Source: QQUJ01 sp050287605 (GTDB lineage Bacteria; Pseudomonadota; Gammaproteobacteria; QQUJ01). From it: 64,000 bases of DNA. The stretch spans positions 81,972-145,971 of the forward strand of contig JBNKCG010000045.1 in the NCBI GenBank assembly GCA_050287605.1. Direction: 5' to 3'. The notes below the pieces were generated by a model. The model was given only the letters and a program-made list of their open reading frames with translations. It was not told where the DNA came from and searched no databases. Positions 9,211 through 19,883 of this stretch are shown here, piece by piece. The position numbers and the translations under genes are program-made. Numbering within the stretch: position 1 is the first letter of the stretch; every line of letters begins with the position of its first letter.

Positions 9211-9789
9211 GTGGGATGGAACGACCATGCACGGACAGTCGCCGGTGGCCAGCGCGGGTTCTCGCTGCTGGAACTCACGGTGGTGGTGTGCCTGATCGCG
9301 ATTCTCGTCGTCGTCGCGATGGACAGGATCTGGTCGCTGCGCATAGAAGCCGAGCGCGTGGCCGTTGCGCAGGTGGTCGGTACCCTTCGCAGCGCCTTGG
9401 GGCTGGAGCTGGCGCGGCGGGTGGTTCACGGCGGGGTGGCGACGATCGCGGAGCTGGATGGTGGCAATCCCATGGAATTGCTGGCGCAGCAGCCCTCGGG
9501 ATACCGCGGGGTACGAATGGAGCAGGGCTCGGAGGGGATCGACCCCGGCGAGTGGTACTTCGATGCGGGGGCCCACGTTCTCGTCTATCGGGTGCGTTTC
9601 GCCGAGGCTTTTGTATCCGCTGCGGGAGATGACCGTGCCGTCTACCGTTTGACGCTTAAGTATCGCGACCGGGATGGCAACGGCCGATTCGAACCTAACA
9701 AGGATGCGGTATACGGGTTGGACTTGCTGCCGGTCGGCGAATTTGGATGGGGCAAGCTGCCAGAAAGCTGGTGGGAACGGTGGTTCTAG
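9211..9789 (+). CDS. prepilin-like protein at the mshF/mshB position
   Basis: A 192-residue protein starting at GTG 9211, 3 nt after mshG. It carries a type III (prepilin) signal: a short basic leader ending in G, then FSLLELTVVVCLIAILVVVA with Glu at position 5 of the mature chain, so it should be cut by prepilin peptidase. The C-terminal domain has a DRDGNGRFEPNKD loop resembling a calcium-binding DxDxN motif. By position it matches mshF or mshB of Vibrio loci; I cannot decide which, and MshF is itself uncharacterised. A minor pilin role is inferred. Confidence 0.75.
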   Translation: MGWNDHARTVAGGQRGFSLLELTVVVCLIAILVVVAMDRIWSLRIEAERVAVAQVVGTLRSALGLELARRVVHGGVATIAELDGGNPMELLAQQPSGYRGVRMEQGSEGIDPGEWYFDAGAHVLVYRVRFAEAFVSAAGDDRAVYRLTLKYRDRDGNGRFEPNKDAVYGLDLLPVGEFGWGKLPESWWERWF

Positions 9790-9806
9790 GGCCGATGAAT
9801 TATTAG

Positions 9807-9835
9807 TTATGTTGACTCGTTAACATAAATTTTTT
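9807..9835 (+). terminator. AU-rich inverted repeat with T-tract between mshF-position gene and mshA
   Basis: TTATGTT and AACATAA form a perfect 7-bp inverted repeat with an 8-nt loop, directly followed by six T residues. This could be a weak intrinsic terminator for the upstream biogenesis operon or an operator; the stem is AU-only except for one pair, so termination efficiency is uncertain. Confidence 0.4.
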
Positions 9836-9984
9836 GTTGAGGTAGGCATTGTGTTAGTGATAGTTTTGTTTAAATTGGCGTAATAATCGATTGAAATTTA
9901 AGTAATCAAAGTCTCAATTTGCTCATATTGGGTGACTGGGTTCACTTCTATGGTGCATCGGGCACATTCGGTAAGGAGAAGATC
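9836..9984 (+). promoter_or_regulatory. AT-rich leader/promoter region of mshA
   Basis: About 150 nt of strikingly AT-rich sequence in an otherwise GC-rich locus separates the prepilin-like gene from the major pilin. I see no convincing -35/-10 pair and no sigma-54 site. A strong Shine-Dalgarno, AAGGAG at 9973-9978, sits 6 nt before the GTG at 9985 and decides the mshA start over an upstream in-frame ATG at 9919. Confidence 0.45.
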
Positions 9985-10455
9985 GTGAAAAGACAGGCTG
10001 GTTTTACGTTGATCGAGTTGGTGATCGTGATTGTTATTCTGGGCATTCTGGCGGCAACAGCCCTGCCGCGCTTCATCAACCTTCAGAATGATGCCAATGC
10101 CGCGGCCGTGGCGGGGGCTCGCGGCGGACTCGCGGGGGCAGTTGCAATTGCACACGCGCAGTGGCTGGTGAACGGCACCGGCGCCGCGGGCGATATTACG
10201 ATGGAAGGCTCGGTGGTCGGAATGAATGCGACGGGTTGGCCTGTGGGTGACACGGGCGAGACCACCATCGCCGCTGATTCCGAATGCGTGGATGTTTGGC
10301 AAAACGTTATGCAGAATCCCCCCACTGTGGGAGCGGGAGCGGCGTGCGGATTGGATTACTGTGGTGTCGCTGCGGCTCAGGTCTGCACTTATACCTACCA
10401 GGCTGATACCGCGCTCACCATCGTCTACAACGCCGCGACCGGCGCAGTGAATTAG
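9985..10455 (+). CDS. mshA: MSHA major pilin MshA
   Basis: A 156-residue type IV prepilin. The leader is only six residues (VKRQAG), cut before FTLIELVIVIVILGILAATALPRF, the canonical N-methylated hydrophobic helix with Glu5. The mature protein of about 150 residues has four Cys in its C-terminal third (SEC, AAC, DYC, QVC), enough for two disulfides, one enclosing the usual D-region. It has the strongest ribosome-binding site in the locus and is followed by a perfect 11-bp hairpin, as expected for an abundantly expressed major subunit. Assignment as the major pilin is from this expression context and from position between the assembly genes and mshC/D/O/P. Confidence 0.9.
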   Translation: MKRQAGFTLIELVIVIVILGILAATALPRFINLQNDANAAAVAGARGGLAGAVAIAHAQWLVNGTGAAGDITMEGSVVGMNATGWPVGDTGETTIAADSECVDVWQNVMQNPPTVGAGAACGLDYCGVAAAQVCTYTYQADTALTIVYNAATGAVN

Positions 10456-10469
10456 TCGGTTGCAACAGA

Positions 10470-10500
10470 ATGCGCCCGTGGAAATCACGGGCGCATCTTT
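10470..10500 (+). terminator. terminator or attenuator after mshA
   Basis: ATGCGCCCGTG (10470-10480) and CACGGGCGCAT (10486-10496) form a perfect 11-bp stem with loop GAAAT, followed by CTTTCT. The T-tract is short, so partial termination with read-through into the minor pilin genes is plausible; the same hairpin would protect the mshA mRNA 3' end. Confidence 0.7.
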
Positions 10501-10525
10501 CTGTGGAACTGTCCACACGCTTGCC

Positions 10526-11020
10526 ATGGCACGGCCGAAGTCGCCTGGGTATACGCTCGTCGAGCTGGTTTTGGTTTTGGTGCTGGTCGGCGTAATCGCT
10601 GCCATTGCGCTTCCCCGATTTTTCGATTTACAGGTTTTTCAGCAGCGCGGTTTCTCCGACGTAGCGCTTTCTGCGGTGCGTTTTGCGCAGAAACATGCGG
10701 TGGCGACGGGCTGCAACGTGCGCATCCAATTTTCGGCCGCTGGATTTTCGGTAACGGCCAATCCCACTGCCCCACCTTGGCCGGCGACCTGTTCGACGCT
10801 TCTGTTTGGTACGGCGGTACTCAGACCGACAGGTAGCGGTGCGTTCTCCGAGAATGCGCCTTCGGGGGTGGTCGTGACCGCCGCAGATCTCTATTTCGAT
10901 GCCGCGGGTCGCCCGCGCAATCCGACAACCGGCGGTCTGCTCACGATTCCAGTCAACGTTTCCATTGGATCCCGTACCCTGGTGATCGAGCCTGAGAGCG
11001 GATACGTGCACTCGCCATGA
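10526..11020 (+). CDS. mshC: MSHA minor pilin MshC-like
   Basis: A 164-residue prepilin-like protein. ATG 10526 is chosen because it gives a seven-residue basic leader (MARPKSPG) before the processing site G/YTLVELVLVLVLVGVIAAIALPRFFD. Upstream in-frame codons run into the mshA terminator hairpin and are discarded. The globular part resembles GspH-type minor pilins (YFDAAGRPRNPTTGG). Minor pilins of this kind form the initiating tip complex. The stop overlaps the ATG of the next gene by 4 nt. MshB versus MshC cannot be separated from sequence alone. Confidence 0.8.
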   Translation: MARPKSPGYTLVELVLVLVLVGVIAAIALPRFFDLQVFQQRGFSDVALSAVRFAQKHAVATGCNVRIQFSAAGFSVTANPTAPPWPATCSTLLFGTAVLRPTGSGAFSENAPSGVVVTAADLYFDAAGRPRNPTTGGLLTIPVNVSIGSRTLVIEPESGYVHSP

Positions 11021-11496
11021 CCGAGAATCGAAGTAGGCAGCGCGGTGCCACTCTGGTCGAGTTGGTGATTTCGATTGTGGTGATCGGCGTCGCCGTAGCC
11101 GGGGTGGTGACGGTGTTCAGCCAAAACGTCGGACACAGTGCCGACCCCATGCTGCAGGAACAGGCCGTGGCCATCGCCGAGGCCTACATGGAGGAGATCA
11201 CGCTAAAACCCTTCAGCGATCCCGATACCGGAAACGTGTGTACCGATTTCGAGGCAAACCGTGCTGACTTTGACGACGTTTGCGACTACAACGGGCTGAC
11301 CGATACCGGTGCCCACGATCAAGGCGGTGGCCCGCCGGTGACCGGGCTAGAGCAGTACAACGTGACGGTTGCCGTGGCGGGGGATGCGTTGAACGGCATC
11401 ACTGCCGCGAACGCGCTGCGCGTGGATGTGCGCGTCACGCATGCGTCAATACCCTTGGTGGACGTTCGCCTCAGCGGGTACCGGACGAACTACTGA
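11017..11496 (+). CDS. mshD: MSHA minor pilin MshD-like
   Basis: A 159-residue protein with a basic leader (MTENRSRQRG) cut before ATLVELVISIVVIGVAVAGVVTVF, a GspI/PilV-like class III signal. The mature protein contains the MLQEQAVAIAEAYMEEI segment characteristic of MshD/PilV-type minor pilins and two Cys (VC, VC) in a loop rich in Asp. It is coupled by 4-nt overlap to mshC and lies 9 nt before mshO. Its role as a minor tip pilin is inferred from family and position. Confidence 0.82.
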   Translation: MTENRSRQRGATLVELVISIVVIGVAVAGVVTVFSQNVGHSADPMLQEQAVAIAEAYMEEITLKPFSDPDTGNVCTDFEANRADFDDVCDYNGLTDTGAHDQGGGPPVTGLEQYNVTVAVAGDALNGITAANALRVDVRVTHASIPLVDVRLSGYRTNY

Positions 11497-11505
11497 CCAA
11501 GTCTT

Positions 11506-12345
11506 ATGAACGCCCGCCTCCGCTGCACTGGCTTTACCCTTATCGAGATGATCATCGTCATCGTTCTGACGGGGATCATCGCGAGCATCGTGGCGGCGTT
11601 TGTGTCCGGGCCTGTCCTGGGTTTCATGCAAACCTCACGGCGCGCGGAACTCGTCGACGCCGCGGAACTTGCGCTGCAACGCATGACCCGGGATGTTCGC
11701 CGCGCACTCCCCAACAGCATTCGTGTCGATGCCTCGGGCACAGTCATCGAGATGCTGAACGTGGTCGATGCCGGGCGCTATCGAAGTGATCCGCCCCCCG
11801 GGAATCCCGCCAACCTTCTGGACTTCTCCGCGCCGGATACCGATTTTGACGTGCTCGGCCCGTTGCAGAACTTCGCGTCGATCAACCCGAGTGCCGACGA
11901 GGTGGTGATCTACAACCTGTCGGCAACGGGTCCGTCCAACAACGCCTACGTGGGTGACAACCGCGCCGCGTTGAATTCCGCCGCCACCACTGCGTCCCAT
12001 ATTCAGCTGGCCGCCGCGATGCAGTTTCCGCTGGCATCGCCGCGGCAGCGCTTCTATGTGATCGATACGCCCGTGACCTATCTGTGCAACGTCGGGGGTG
12101 GTGTCTTGCAGCGCTACGATGGGTATGCCATTACAGCGTCGCACAGCGGTATCGATGAGGACTCCGAGTTGACGACTGCCGGCGCCACCCGCGCACTGAT
12201 GACCGAGCACGTCTCGGCCTGCGCGTTTACCTATCAGCCGGGTACCAGCCAACGGGCGGGATTGATCTCGCTGCGTTTGGTGTTGAGCGATGGGGGCGAG
12301 AACGTGACGCTGTTGCACCAGGTTCACGTCTACAACACGCCATGA
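11506..12345 (+). CDS. mshO: MSHA minor pilin MshO (GspJ/PilW-like)
   Basis: A 279-residue prepilin-like protein, long for a minor pilin, as usual for MshO and GspJ/PilW. The leader MNARLRCTG precedes FTLIEMIIVIVLTGIIASIVAAFV. The region after the helix (RAELVDAAELALQRMTRDVRRALPNSIRV) matches the GspJ-type motif in which an Arg-rich helix precedes the beta domain. The larger C-terminal domain holds two Cys (YLC, SAC). GspJ-like proteins sit at the pilus tip with GspI- and GspK-like partners; here mshD and mshP flank it. Confidence 0.87.
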   Translation: MNARLRCTGFTLIEMIIVIVLTGIIASIVAAFVSGPVLGFMQTSRRAELVDAAELALQRMTRDVRRALPNSIRVDASGTVIEMLNVVDAGRYRSDPPPGNPANLLDFSAPDTDFDVLGPLQNFASINPSADEVVIYNLSATGPSNNAYVGDNRAALNSAATTASHIQLAAAMQFPLASPRQRFYVIDTPVTYLCNVGGGVLQRYDGYAITASHSGIDEDSELTTAGATRALMTEHVSACAFTYQPGTSQRAGLISLRLVLSDGGENVTLLHQVHVYNTP

Positions 12346-12818
12346 TTACGCGAACCTCCAGCAATTTACCGATGATCCGCTCGCCGGTTTGGCGCCAAGG
12401 CGGGTTTTCGCTGGTGACCGCGATCTTTCTCATCGTGGTTCTTGCCGCCATGGGTGCCTACTTGGTCACGATCAGCGGTGTCCAGCACTCGACGGTGGCT
12501 ATGGGCATCCAGGGTGCGCGTGCCTATCAGGCGGCACAAAGCGGCATCGAGTGGGCGGCCAATCGCGCGTTGGATGCGTCGGCTTCGGCTGCGACCTGCG
12601 GCAACGCCCCGTCTACGCCGACCACCACCAACTTTACGCTGACGAACGGTGCACTCAACGGTTTTGGTTTGGCGGTAACCTGTCAATACACGCAACATCA
12701 GGAACGCGCCACGGTATACAACGTGTACGTGATCACCAGCGCTGCATCGTACGGGACTTTCGGCACGCTCGATTTCGTCTCGCGCACCCTGCAAGCTACG
12801 ATCACGGATGCACCGTGA
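12342..12818 (+). CDS. mshP: MSHA minor pilin MshP (PilX-like)
   Basis: A 158-residue protein with a class III-like N-terminus: basic leader ending RQG-G, then FSLVTAIFLIVVLAAMGAYLV. Glu5 is absent (FSLVT instead of FxxxE), as in GspK-type tip pilins and in MshP, so the protein can occupy the tip position without a subunit ahead of it. The motif ARAYQAAQSGIEWAANRAL is the conserved signature of MshP/PilX-type proteins. It is coupled to mshO by a 4-nt overlap. Two Cys follow (ATC, VTC). Confidence 0.88.
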   Translation: MITRTSSNLPMIRSPVWRQGGFSLVTAIFLIVVLAAMGAYLVTISGVQHSTVAMGIQGARAYQAAQSGIEWAANRALDASASAATCGNAPSTPTTTNFTLTNGALNGFGLAVTCQYTQHQERATVYNVYVITSAASYGTFGTLDFVSRTLQATITDAP

Positions 12819-12853
12819 ATCACCGGGGCAGGACGGGGATCTGTGTTGACGTC

Positions 12854-15800
12854 ATGAATCCTCTTGATCTCACTACTGGGTCGATCTTCACCGCTTTGCG
12901 GCGTGCCGCGCTATTGCTTCGATGTTGTGTTGTCGTAGCCTTGTTGCTCACTCCCTTCGCCGCGCAAGCCGCCATCACCTGGGTGGGCAGCGGCGCGGCC
13001 GGTTCCAGTACGGGTTCCAACAGCCGCAGTCTCGCTATTCCCACCATCGCCGACGGCGATCTGTTGGTCGCGCACGTGGCGGTGCGCGGCAACAACAACG
13101 CCATCACACCGCCAGCGGGTTGGAGTCTAGTGGATCAGACCTACGGATCGGGGAACAAGGTCACCCAGGGCATCTACTACCGGGTGGGGAGTGCGGCGGA
13201 AAGCGGATCGACGGCGACTTGGGGGTTCAGTGCGAGCGACAACAATGTCGGAATCATCCGTGCCTACCGTGGGGTCGACGCAACCACGCCCATCGGGGTG
13301 TGGAGCGCTGGTACGGGTACTTCAACTACGTTGACCGCCCCGTCCGTAACGACCACCGTAGCCGATGCGTGGTTGCTCGGTTTTTACGTATCCGCCGATG
13401 GCCGCGCTTCTCCCTTCTCGACCCCGGCCGGGATGACCGAGCGCTACGATTTCGATGATGGTGGCGCCAACAATGGATTGGCGATCTCGGGCACCGACGA
13501 AGTGCGTGCGACCATCGGACCCAGCGGTGATCGCCTGACTACAGCCAGCCGCTGGGACAGCTACGTGGGGCAGCTGATCACGCTCCGACCGGGCACCTCG
13601 GTGGTTTCCATCACCCGCAACGATCCCAGCCCCACCGCTGCCGCCAGCGTGTCGTGGACGGTGGCTTTCAGCGACGCGGTAGCGGGTGTCAGCGCTGCTA
13701 ATTTCGCGTTGGCAGCGAGCGGGCTGGGCGGTGCACCGGCGATCACCGCGGTGAGCGGCAGCGGCACGACGTGGACCGTCACCGCCAGCACGGGGACCGG
13801 CAGCGGCACGCTGGGACTCAACATGAGCAATGCGACCGGCGTGACGCCCACCCTCAGCGGGCTGCCGTTTACCGGCGAGGTCTACGACATCCAGCAGCTC
13901 GCGGTTTCGTCCATGGTGCTGGCGAGCTTCGATCCCACCACCGCGAACACGGCGGTGGAGTGGACGGTGACCTTCAACGCAGCGGCGAGCGGCGTCGACG
14001 TCAGTGATTTCGTGCTGGTGGAGGCAGGTGGTGCGACAGGTTCCAGTATCACCGGCGTCGCGGGCAGCGGCACGACCTGGACGGTCACGGCCGACACCGG
14101 TACTTCCACCAGCGGTACGCTGGGGCTCAACCTGGTGGACGACGACTCCATCGTCAACGGCTCGGCTCAACCGCTGGGCGGCGCGGGAGCGGGCAACGGG
14201 GACTACACCGGTCCCGTCTACACGCTGGTGCCGCCGGCGCCCACGCTGAACAAGACCTCCAGTGCCGCAGCGGCGGTGGTGGGCGACGTGGTGACGTTTA
14301 CCGTGACCGCCACCAATCCTTACACCAGCGCGCTCAGCAACGTGGTGGTGAGCGACTCGCTGCCCGCCGGCATGACCTACAGTACCCATGTGGCAACGCT
14401 GGGGTCGGTGGCCGTGGCCGGACAAGACATCAGCTGGACCATCCCGGCGCTGCCCGCTTCGGGTAGTGCGCAGATGACCATCGCGGTGACGCTCACGCAG
14501 TCGGGCCTTCTGACCAATACTGCGACCAGTCCCGGCGCCACCTCCGCCAGCGTCACCATCCTGGCGCTGGCCAGCGCGGTCACCCATTTCCGCATGGACG
14601 AACCGGCGGGATCGTGGACCGGTGCGGCGGGCGAGGTGATCGACAGCGGTGGCACCGCGTTGCACGGGCGCCTGTTGATCAGCAATCCCACCACCGCCAC
14701 CAATGCCGTCGATCCGTCGCCCTCCATCGCATCGCAGCACGCCAGCGTGGTGGGTGGATTCTGCAACGCGGCCTCCTTCGACGGCGGCGGCATCGTCGAG
14801 GTGGCGGATAGTCCCAACTTCGACTACACCACCCAGCTCTCGGCCTCGGCCTGGATCTACCCGACCGCGTATCCGCCGTGGGAGCTCTACTCGATCCTCT
14901 CCAATGACGTGAACTACGAGTTCCACATCAACAGCAGCGGGCACCTGTACTGGTGGTGGAACGCCTCGACGTTGACCTCGGCGGCGACCATTCCCCTCAA
15001 CCAGTGGACCCACGTGGCCATCACCTTCGATTCGTCGCCGGGCGTGCGCCGCCAGCGCATCTACATCAACGGCGTGCTGGACGGCAACACCAATAACTGG
15101 CAGGGCACGCTGCAACCCAACAACTGCAACTTCTACATCGGCGGCGACGTGGCGACGGACGCCACTTGCAGCATCATCTCCGGGCGCAATTTCCACGGCA
15201 TGATCGACGAGGTCAAACTCTACAGCTTCGAACTGAACCCCGACGAAGTGGTGGCCGACATGAATCTGGGGCGCTCCTGTTCGGGGACTTTCGATCATGT
15301 GCGCATCGAACACGACGGCGTGGCGTCGGTCTGCGCTCCGGAACAGGTGACCATCAAGGCGTGCCTGGATGCGGACTGCACGACACTGTTCCCGGGCAAC
15401 GTGACGGTCAATCTTGCACCTTCCGGCTGGGTGGGTGGAAACACCTTCTCGTTCAGCGGTGGGATTGCCACGCGCCAACTCAGCTACAGCAGCGCGGGCA
15501 ACGTGACCCTCGGCACCAACAGCATTTCTCCGACGCCCGCCAACGCGACGCGCTGTTTCAACGGTGCGACCGAGACCTGCACGCTCAACTTCGCCGCGGT
15601 CTCCTGTGCATTCGACGCGGCGGAAGCAGGCGCTGCGCCGCAATCGTCGATCTACACCAAGCTCTCCGGCGTGCCTTTCGACCTCGATGTGATGGCGCTG
15701 CTCAACGCCAGCACCGTCAACACCGCTTACACCGGTACGGTGAGCGTGGATTTGGTGGATGCCAGTACTTCGGCGTGCCCGACGGGCGCCGGCTTGAACA

Positions 15801-17338
15801 CGGCGACCAATGTAGTCTTCGGCTTCGGCGATGCCGGTCGCAGAACCGTGACGTTCAACTACGCCGATGCCGCGCGCAACGTGAAGGTCAGGGCGCAGGT
15901 CGGAAGCTCTGCGCCCGCCTGTTCGACGGACAATTTTGCGATTCGGCCGCAGGCCTTCAACGTCACGTCAACCGACGCCACCAACACCGCTACGGGTGGT
16001 ACGCCCGTCATCCGCGCCGGGACGGCATTCAACCTTACTGCCAGCGCGGTGCCGGGGTACGACGGGACGCCGGTCCTCGATGCCAGCACGCTGGCTGGCA
16101 CGCCCGCCGCCGGCACACTCAGCGGCAGCTTTGCCGCCGCCGATGCGGCGACTGGCGTCGCCGTGGGCGATGCCTTTACCTACAGCGAGGTGGGTCACTT
16201 CGGACTGGGTGCGGACGCGGTGTACGACACGACGTTCACGGCGGTGGATCAGCCGGGTGACTGCACGGCGGGATATTCCAACACACTGTCGGGAGGACAG
16301 TACGGCTGTTCCTTCGGCAGCGCAGCGGTAGCCCAGACGACCGGCGTTAGCGGGTTCGGGCGCTTCATCCCGTACCGCTTCAACGTCACCAACAACGCGC
16401 CGCTGTTTGCACCCGTGTGTACGCCGTTCACGTATCTTGATCAGCCGTTTCTCTACGCGGTCGATCCCGCGCTGACGGTGACGGCGCTCAACGCCAGCGG
16501 TGCGGTGGCCAACAACTATGGCGGCGTCTATTGGCGCTTGTCGCCGGCGCTGGGCGGGCGCAGCTACACCGACAATGCCGCCACCGCCGCCGCGCTCTCG
16601 GTCAGCACGGCGGGTACCATCGATCTGAGCGAAACCGCCGACAGCGACGGCGACGGTGTGGTGACGTTGCTGGGCGAGGCGCTAACTTACAGCAAGCCCG
16701 CGGCGCCTGAAGCACCGTTTGCCGCCGATGCCGATCTCGACTTCTCGGCGGCCTTTCTCACCGACGGCGACGGCGCCTGCTACGATCCCGAGGATGACGG
16801 CACGTGCAACGCCTACAGCATCGCCTCTGTTGGGGGTACGGAGCTACGCTGGGGACGTTTGGCGCTGGATAACGCCTATGGTTCGGAACTGGGCGATCTG
16901 GCGATCGCGCTGCACGCGGAGTATTGGGACGGAACGTCGTTCATCGTCAATGGTGCCGATAGCTGCACGACGGGCGTTGCGGTAGGCATCGCCGACGTGA
17001 CGCCGAGCGACAACCTGGATCCCACGGAGACCTGCGTGCAGGATACCGGCGGCCCGGGGCTGAGTGGTGCGGGCTGCGTCGCTGCAGCGCCTGCGGCACG
17101 GCAGTTCTCACAGCCGCCGGCCGCGGGCGACTTCAATCTCTGGCTTCAGGCGCCCGGGGCGGGCAACGACGGCAGCGTGACCATCACCGTGACGGCCCCC
17201 GCCTGGTTGCAGTTCGACTGGGATGGGGTCGACCAGGGCCTGGACGGCAATCTCAATGACGACGATCCTACGGCACGCGCCACCTTCGGGATCTATTCCG
17301 GTCCGCCGCGGCGCATCTATCTGCGCGAGGTGTACTGA
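12854..17338 (+). CDS. mshQ: giant exported MshQ adhesin-like protein with LamG domain
   Basis: A 1494-residue exported protein; ATG 12854 gives a clear signal peptide (RRAALLLRCCVVVALLLTPFAAQA). Domains in order: an N-terminal beta domain (about 28-245, GD-L-V-HVAV...PPAGW); two homologous Ig-like repeats (about 249-347 and 348-460, each with SGTTWTVTA and GTLGLN); a DUF11-like domain (about 465-570, VGDVVTFTVTATN...LPAGMTY); a LamG/concanavalin-like domain (about 577-810, with WTHVAITFDSSPG and IYINGVLDG); then a long Cys-containing region of the MshQ C-terminal family (DUF6701). It closes the operon after mshP. A pilus-tip or surface adhesin is inferred, by analogy with PilY1-like proteins, which are found in the same position of other type IV loci. 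Confidence 0.87.
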   Translation: MNPLDLTTGSIFTALRRAALLLRCCVVVALLLTPFAAQAAITWVGSGAAGSSTGSNSRSLAIPTIADGDLLVAHVAVRGNNNAITPPAGWSLVDQTYGSGNKVTQGIYYRVGSAAESGSTATWGFSASDNNVGIIRAYRGVDATTPIGVWSAGTGTSTTLTAPSVTTTVADAWLLGFYVSADGRASPFSTPAGMTERYDFDDGGANNGLAISGTDEVRATIGPSGDRLTTASRWDSYVGQLITLRPGTSVVSITRNDPSPTAAASVSWTVAFSDAVAGVSAANFALAASGLGGAPAITAVSGSGTTWTVTASTGTGSGTLGLNMSNATGVTPTLSGLPFTGEVYDIQQLAVSSMVLASFDPTTANTAVEWTVTFNAAASGVDVSDFVLVEAGGATGSSITGVAGSGTTWTVTADTGTSTSGTLGLNLVDDDSIVNGSAQPLGGAGAGNGDYTGPVYTLVPPAPTLNKTSSAAAAVVGDVVTFTVTATNPYTSALSNVVVSDSLPAGMTYSTHVATLGSVAVAGQDISWTIPALPASGSAQMTIAVTLTQSGLLTNTATSPGATSASVTILALASAVTHFRMDEPAGSWTGAAGEVIDSGGTALHGRLLISNPTTATNAVDPSPSIASQHASVVGGFCNAASFDGGGIVEVADSPNFDYTTQLSASAWIYPTAYPPWELYSILSNDVNYEFHINSSGHLYWWWNASTLTSAATIPLNQWTHVAITFDSSPGVRRQRIYINGVLDGNTNNWQGTLQPNNCNFYIGGDVATDATCSIISGRNFHGMIDEVKLYSFELNPDEVVADMNLGRSCSGTFDHVRIEHDGVASVCAPEQVTIKACLDADCTTLFPGNVTVNLAPSGWVGGNTFSFSGGIATRQLSYSSAGNVTLGTNSISPTPANATRCFNGATETCTLNFAAVSCAFDAAEAGAAPQSSIYTKLSGVPFDLDVMALLNASTVNTAYTGTVSVDLVDASTSACPTGAGLNTATNVVFGFGDAGRRTVTFNYADAARNVKVRAQVGSSAPACSTDNFAIRPQAFNVTSTDATNTATGGTPVIRAGTAFNLTASAVPGYDGTPVLDASTLAGTPAAGTLSGSFAAADAATGVAVGDAFTYSEVGHFGLGADAVYDTTFTAVDQPGDCTAGYSNTLSGGQYGCSFGSAAVAQTTGVSGFGRFIPYRFNVTNNAPLFAPVCTPFTYLDQPFLYAVDPALTVTALNASGAVANNYGGVYWRLSPALGGRSYTDNAATAAALSVSTAGTIDLSETADSDGDGVVTLLGEALTYSKPAAPEAPFAADADLDFSAAFLTDGDGACYDPEDDGTCNAYSIASVGGTELRWGRLALDNAYGSELGDLAIALHAEYWDGTSFIVNGADSCTTGVAVGIADVTPSDNLDPTETCVQDTGGPGLSGAGCVAAAPAARQFSQPPAAGDFNLWLQAPGAGNDGSVTITVTAPAWLQFDWDGVDQGLDGNLNDDDPTARATFGIYSGPPRRIYLREVY

Positions 17339-17377
17339 AGCCGGTTGATGGCCAGGCGGGCCGTGTGGCCGCAGCCG

Positions 17378-18809
<1,432 letters not shown>

Positions 18810-18817
<8 letters not shown>

Positions 18818-19883
18818 TCACGCTCTCCAAAGGCAGGCGTACGGTGAATTCGGTATGGCCGGGTTCGCTGGAGCACTCCACCAGTCCGCCGTGCTGGTTG
18901 ATCAGCGACTGGGCGATGGAAAGCCCCAATCCGCTGCCGTCGGGCCTGCTGGTGACCATGGGGTAGAAGATCTGTTCGATGAGTCCCGGCGGGATGCCGG
19001 GGCCGTTGTCGATGATGTCGACCCGCACCACCAGCCGGTGGCGATGGTTGCCGATGGTGAACTGGCGTTCGATCCGGGTTTGCAGGGTGATCTCGCCGCG
19101 ATCGCCGAGTGCCTGGGCGGCGTTGCGGGCGATGTTCAGCAGCGCCTGGATCAGTTGGTCCGGATCGGCCTGCAGGTCGGGGATGCTGGGGTCGTAGTTG
19201 GTGAGGATGCGGATGGCATCGGGCACCTCCGACTGCACCAGCACCCGTACCCGCTCCAGCACTTCGTGGATGTTGGTGGCCACCTTGTCGCGTGCGCCGC
19301 GCGGCCCCAGCATGCGGTTGAGCAGCCCCTCCAGCCGGTCCGCTTCGCTGATGATGATCTGGGTGTATTCGCGCAGATCACCGTTGTCCAACTCGCGCTC
19401 CAACAACTGCGCGGCCCCGCGCAATCCCCCCAGCGGGTTGCGTATTTCGTGGGCGAGACCGCGCAGCAGCGCCGAGGTGGCCTGTTGCTGCGAGAGCAGG
19501 TGCTCCTCGCGCGCGATGCGCAGATGGCGGTCGAGTTGCTGCATCTCCACCAGCAGGCCGCGGCCCTGATCGGCGATGGGCGTGGCCGTGCAGTCCACCA
19601 CCACCCGCCGGCCGTCGATCAGGGGCAGCGACAGTTCGCGTTCGGTGATGGTTTGGCTCGACTCCTGGCATTCGAGCAGGGTGTGGAGAAAGGCGTGGGA
19701 TTCGGGAATGAGTTCGGCCAGTGGACGGCCGTTGACCATGCGCCAACTGGTGCCCAACAGCATCTCGGCCGCGGGGTTGAGGTACATCATGCGCAATGCC
19801 TCGTCCAACAGAATCACCGCCGTGGTGAGGTTTTCCACGGCGCCGAGGCCCAGCTCCCGTTTGTGGTGCACCATTTCGTTCAT
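18810..19883 (-). CDS. ntrB: nitrogen sensor kinase NtrB (GlnL)
   Basis: A 357-residue cytoplasmic histidine kinase/phosphatase with no membrane segment, as expected for NtrB, which senses nitrogen through PII. An N-terminal PAS domain (ILLDEALRMMYLNPAAEMLLG) is followed by the H-box RGLAHEIRNPLGGLRGAAQLL containing the phosphorylated His, and the N, G1 and G2 boxes (NIARNAAQAL, VDIIDNGPGIP, GSGLGLSIAQ). It is transcribed into ntrC with an 8-nt overlap. An NtrC-type site overlapping a TATAAT hexamer lies about 180 nt upstream, suggesting autoregulation. Confidence 0.96.

Noticed and set aside
9860..9895. sigma-54-like TGG...TTG element in the mshA leader
   Set aside because: The 10-nt spacing from GG does not lead to GC, so the essential -12 dinucleotide is missing.
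13322..15643. 773-codon minus-strand frame over mshQ
   Set aside because: Antisense to the repeats of mshQ; Arg/Gly/His-rich, no recognisable domain.
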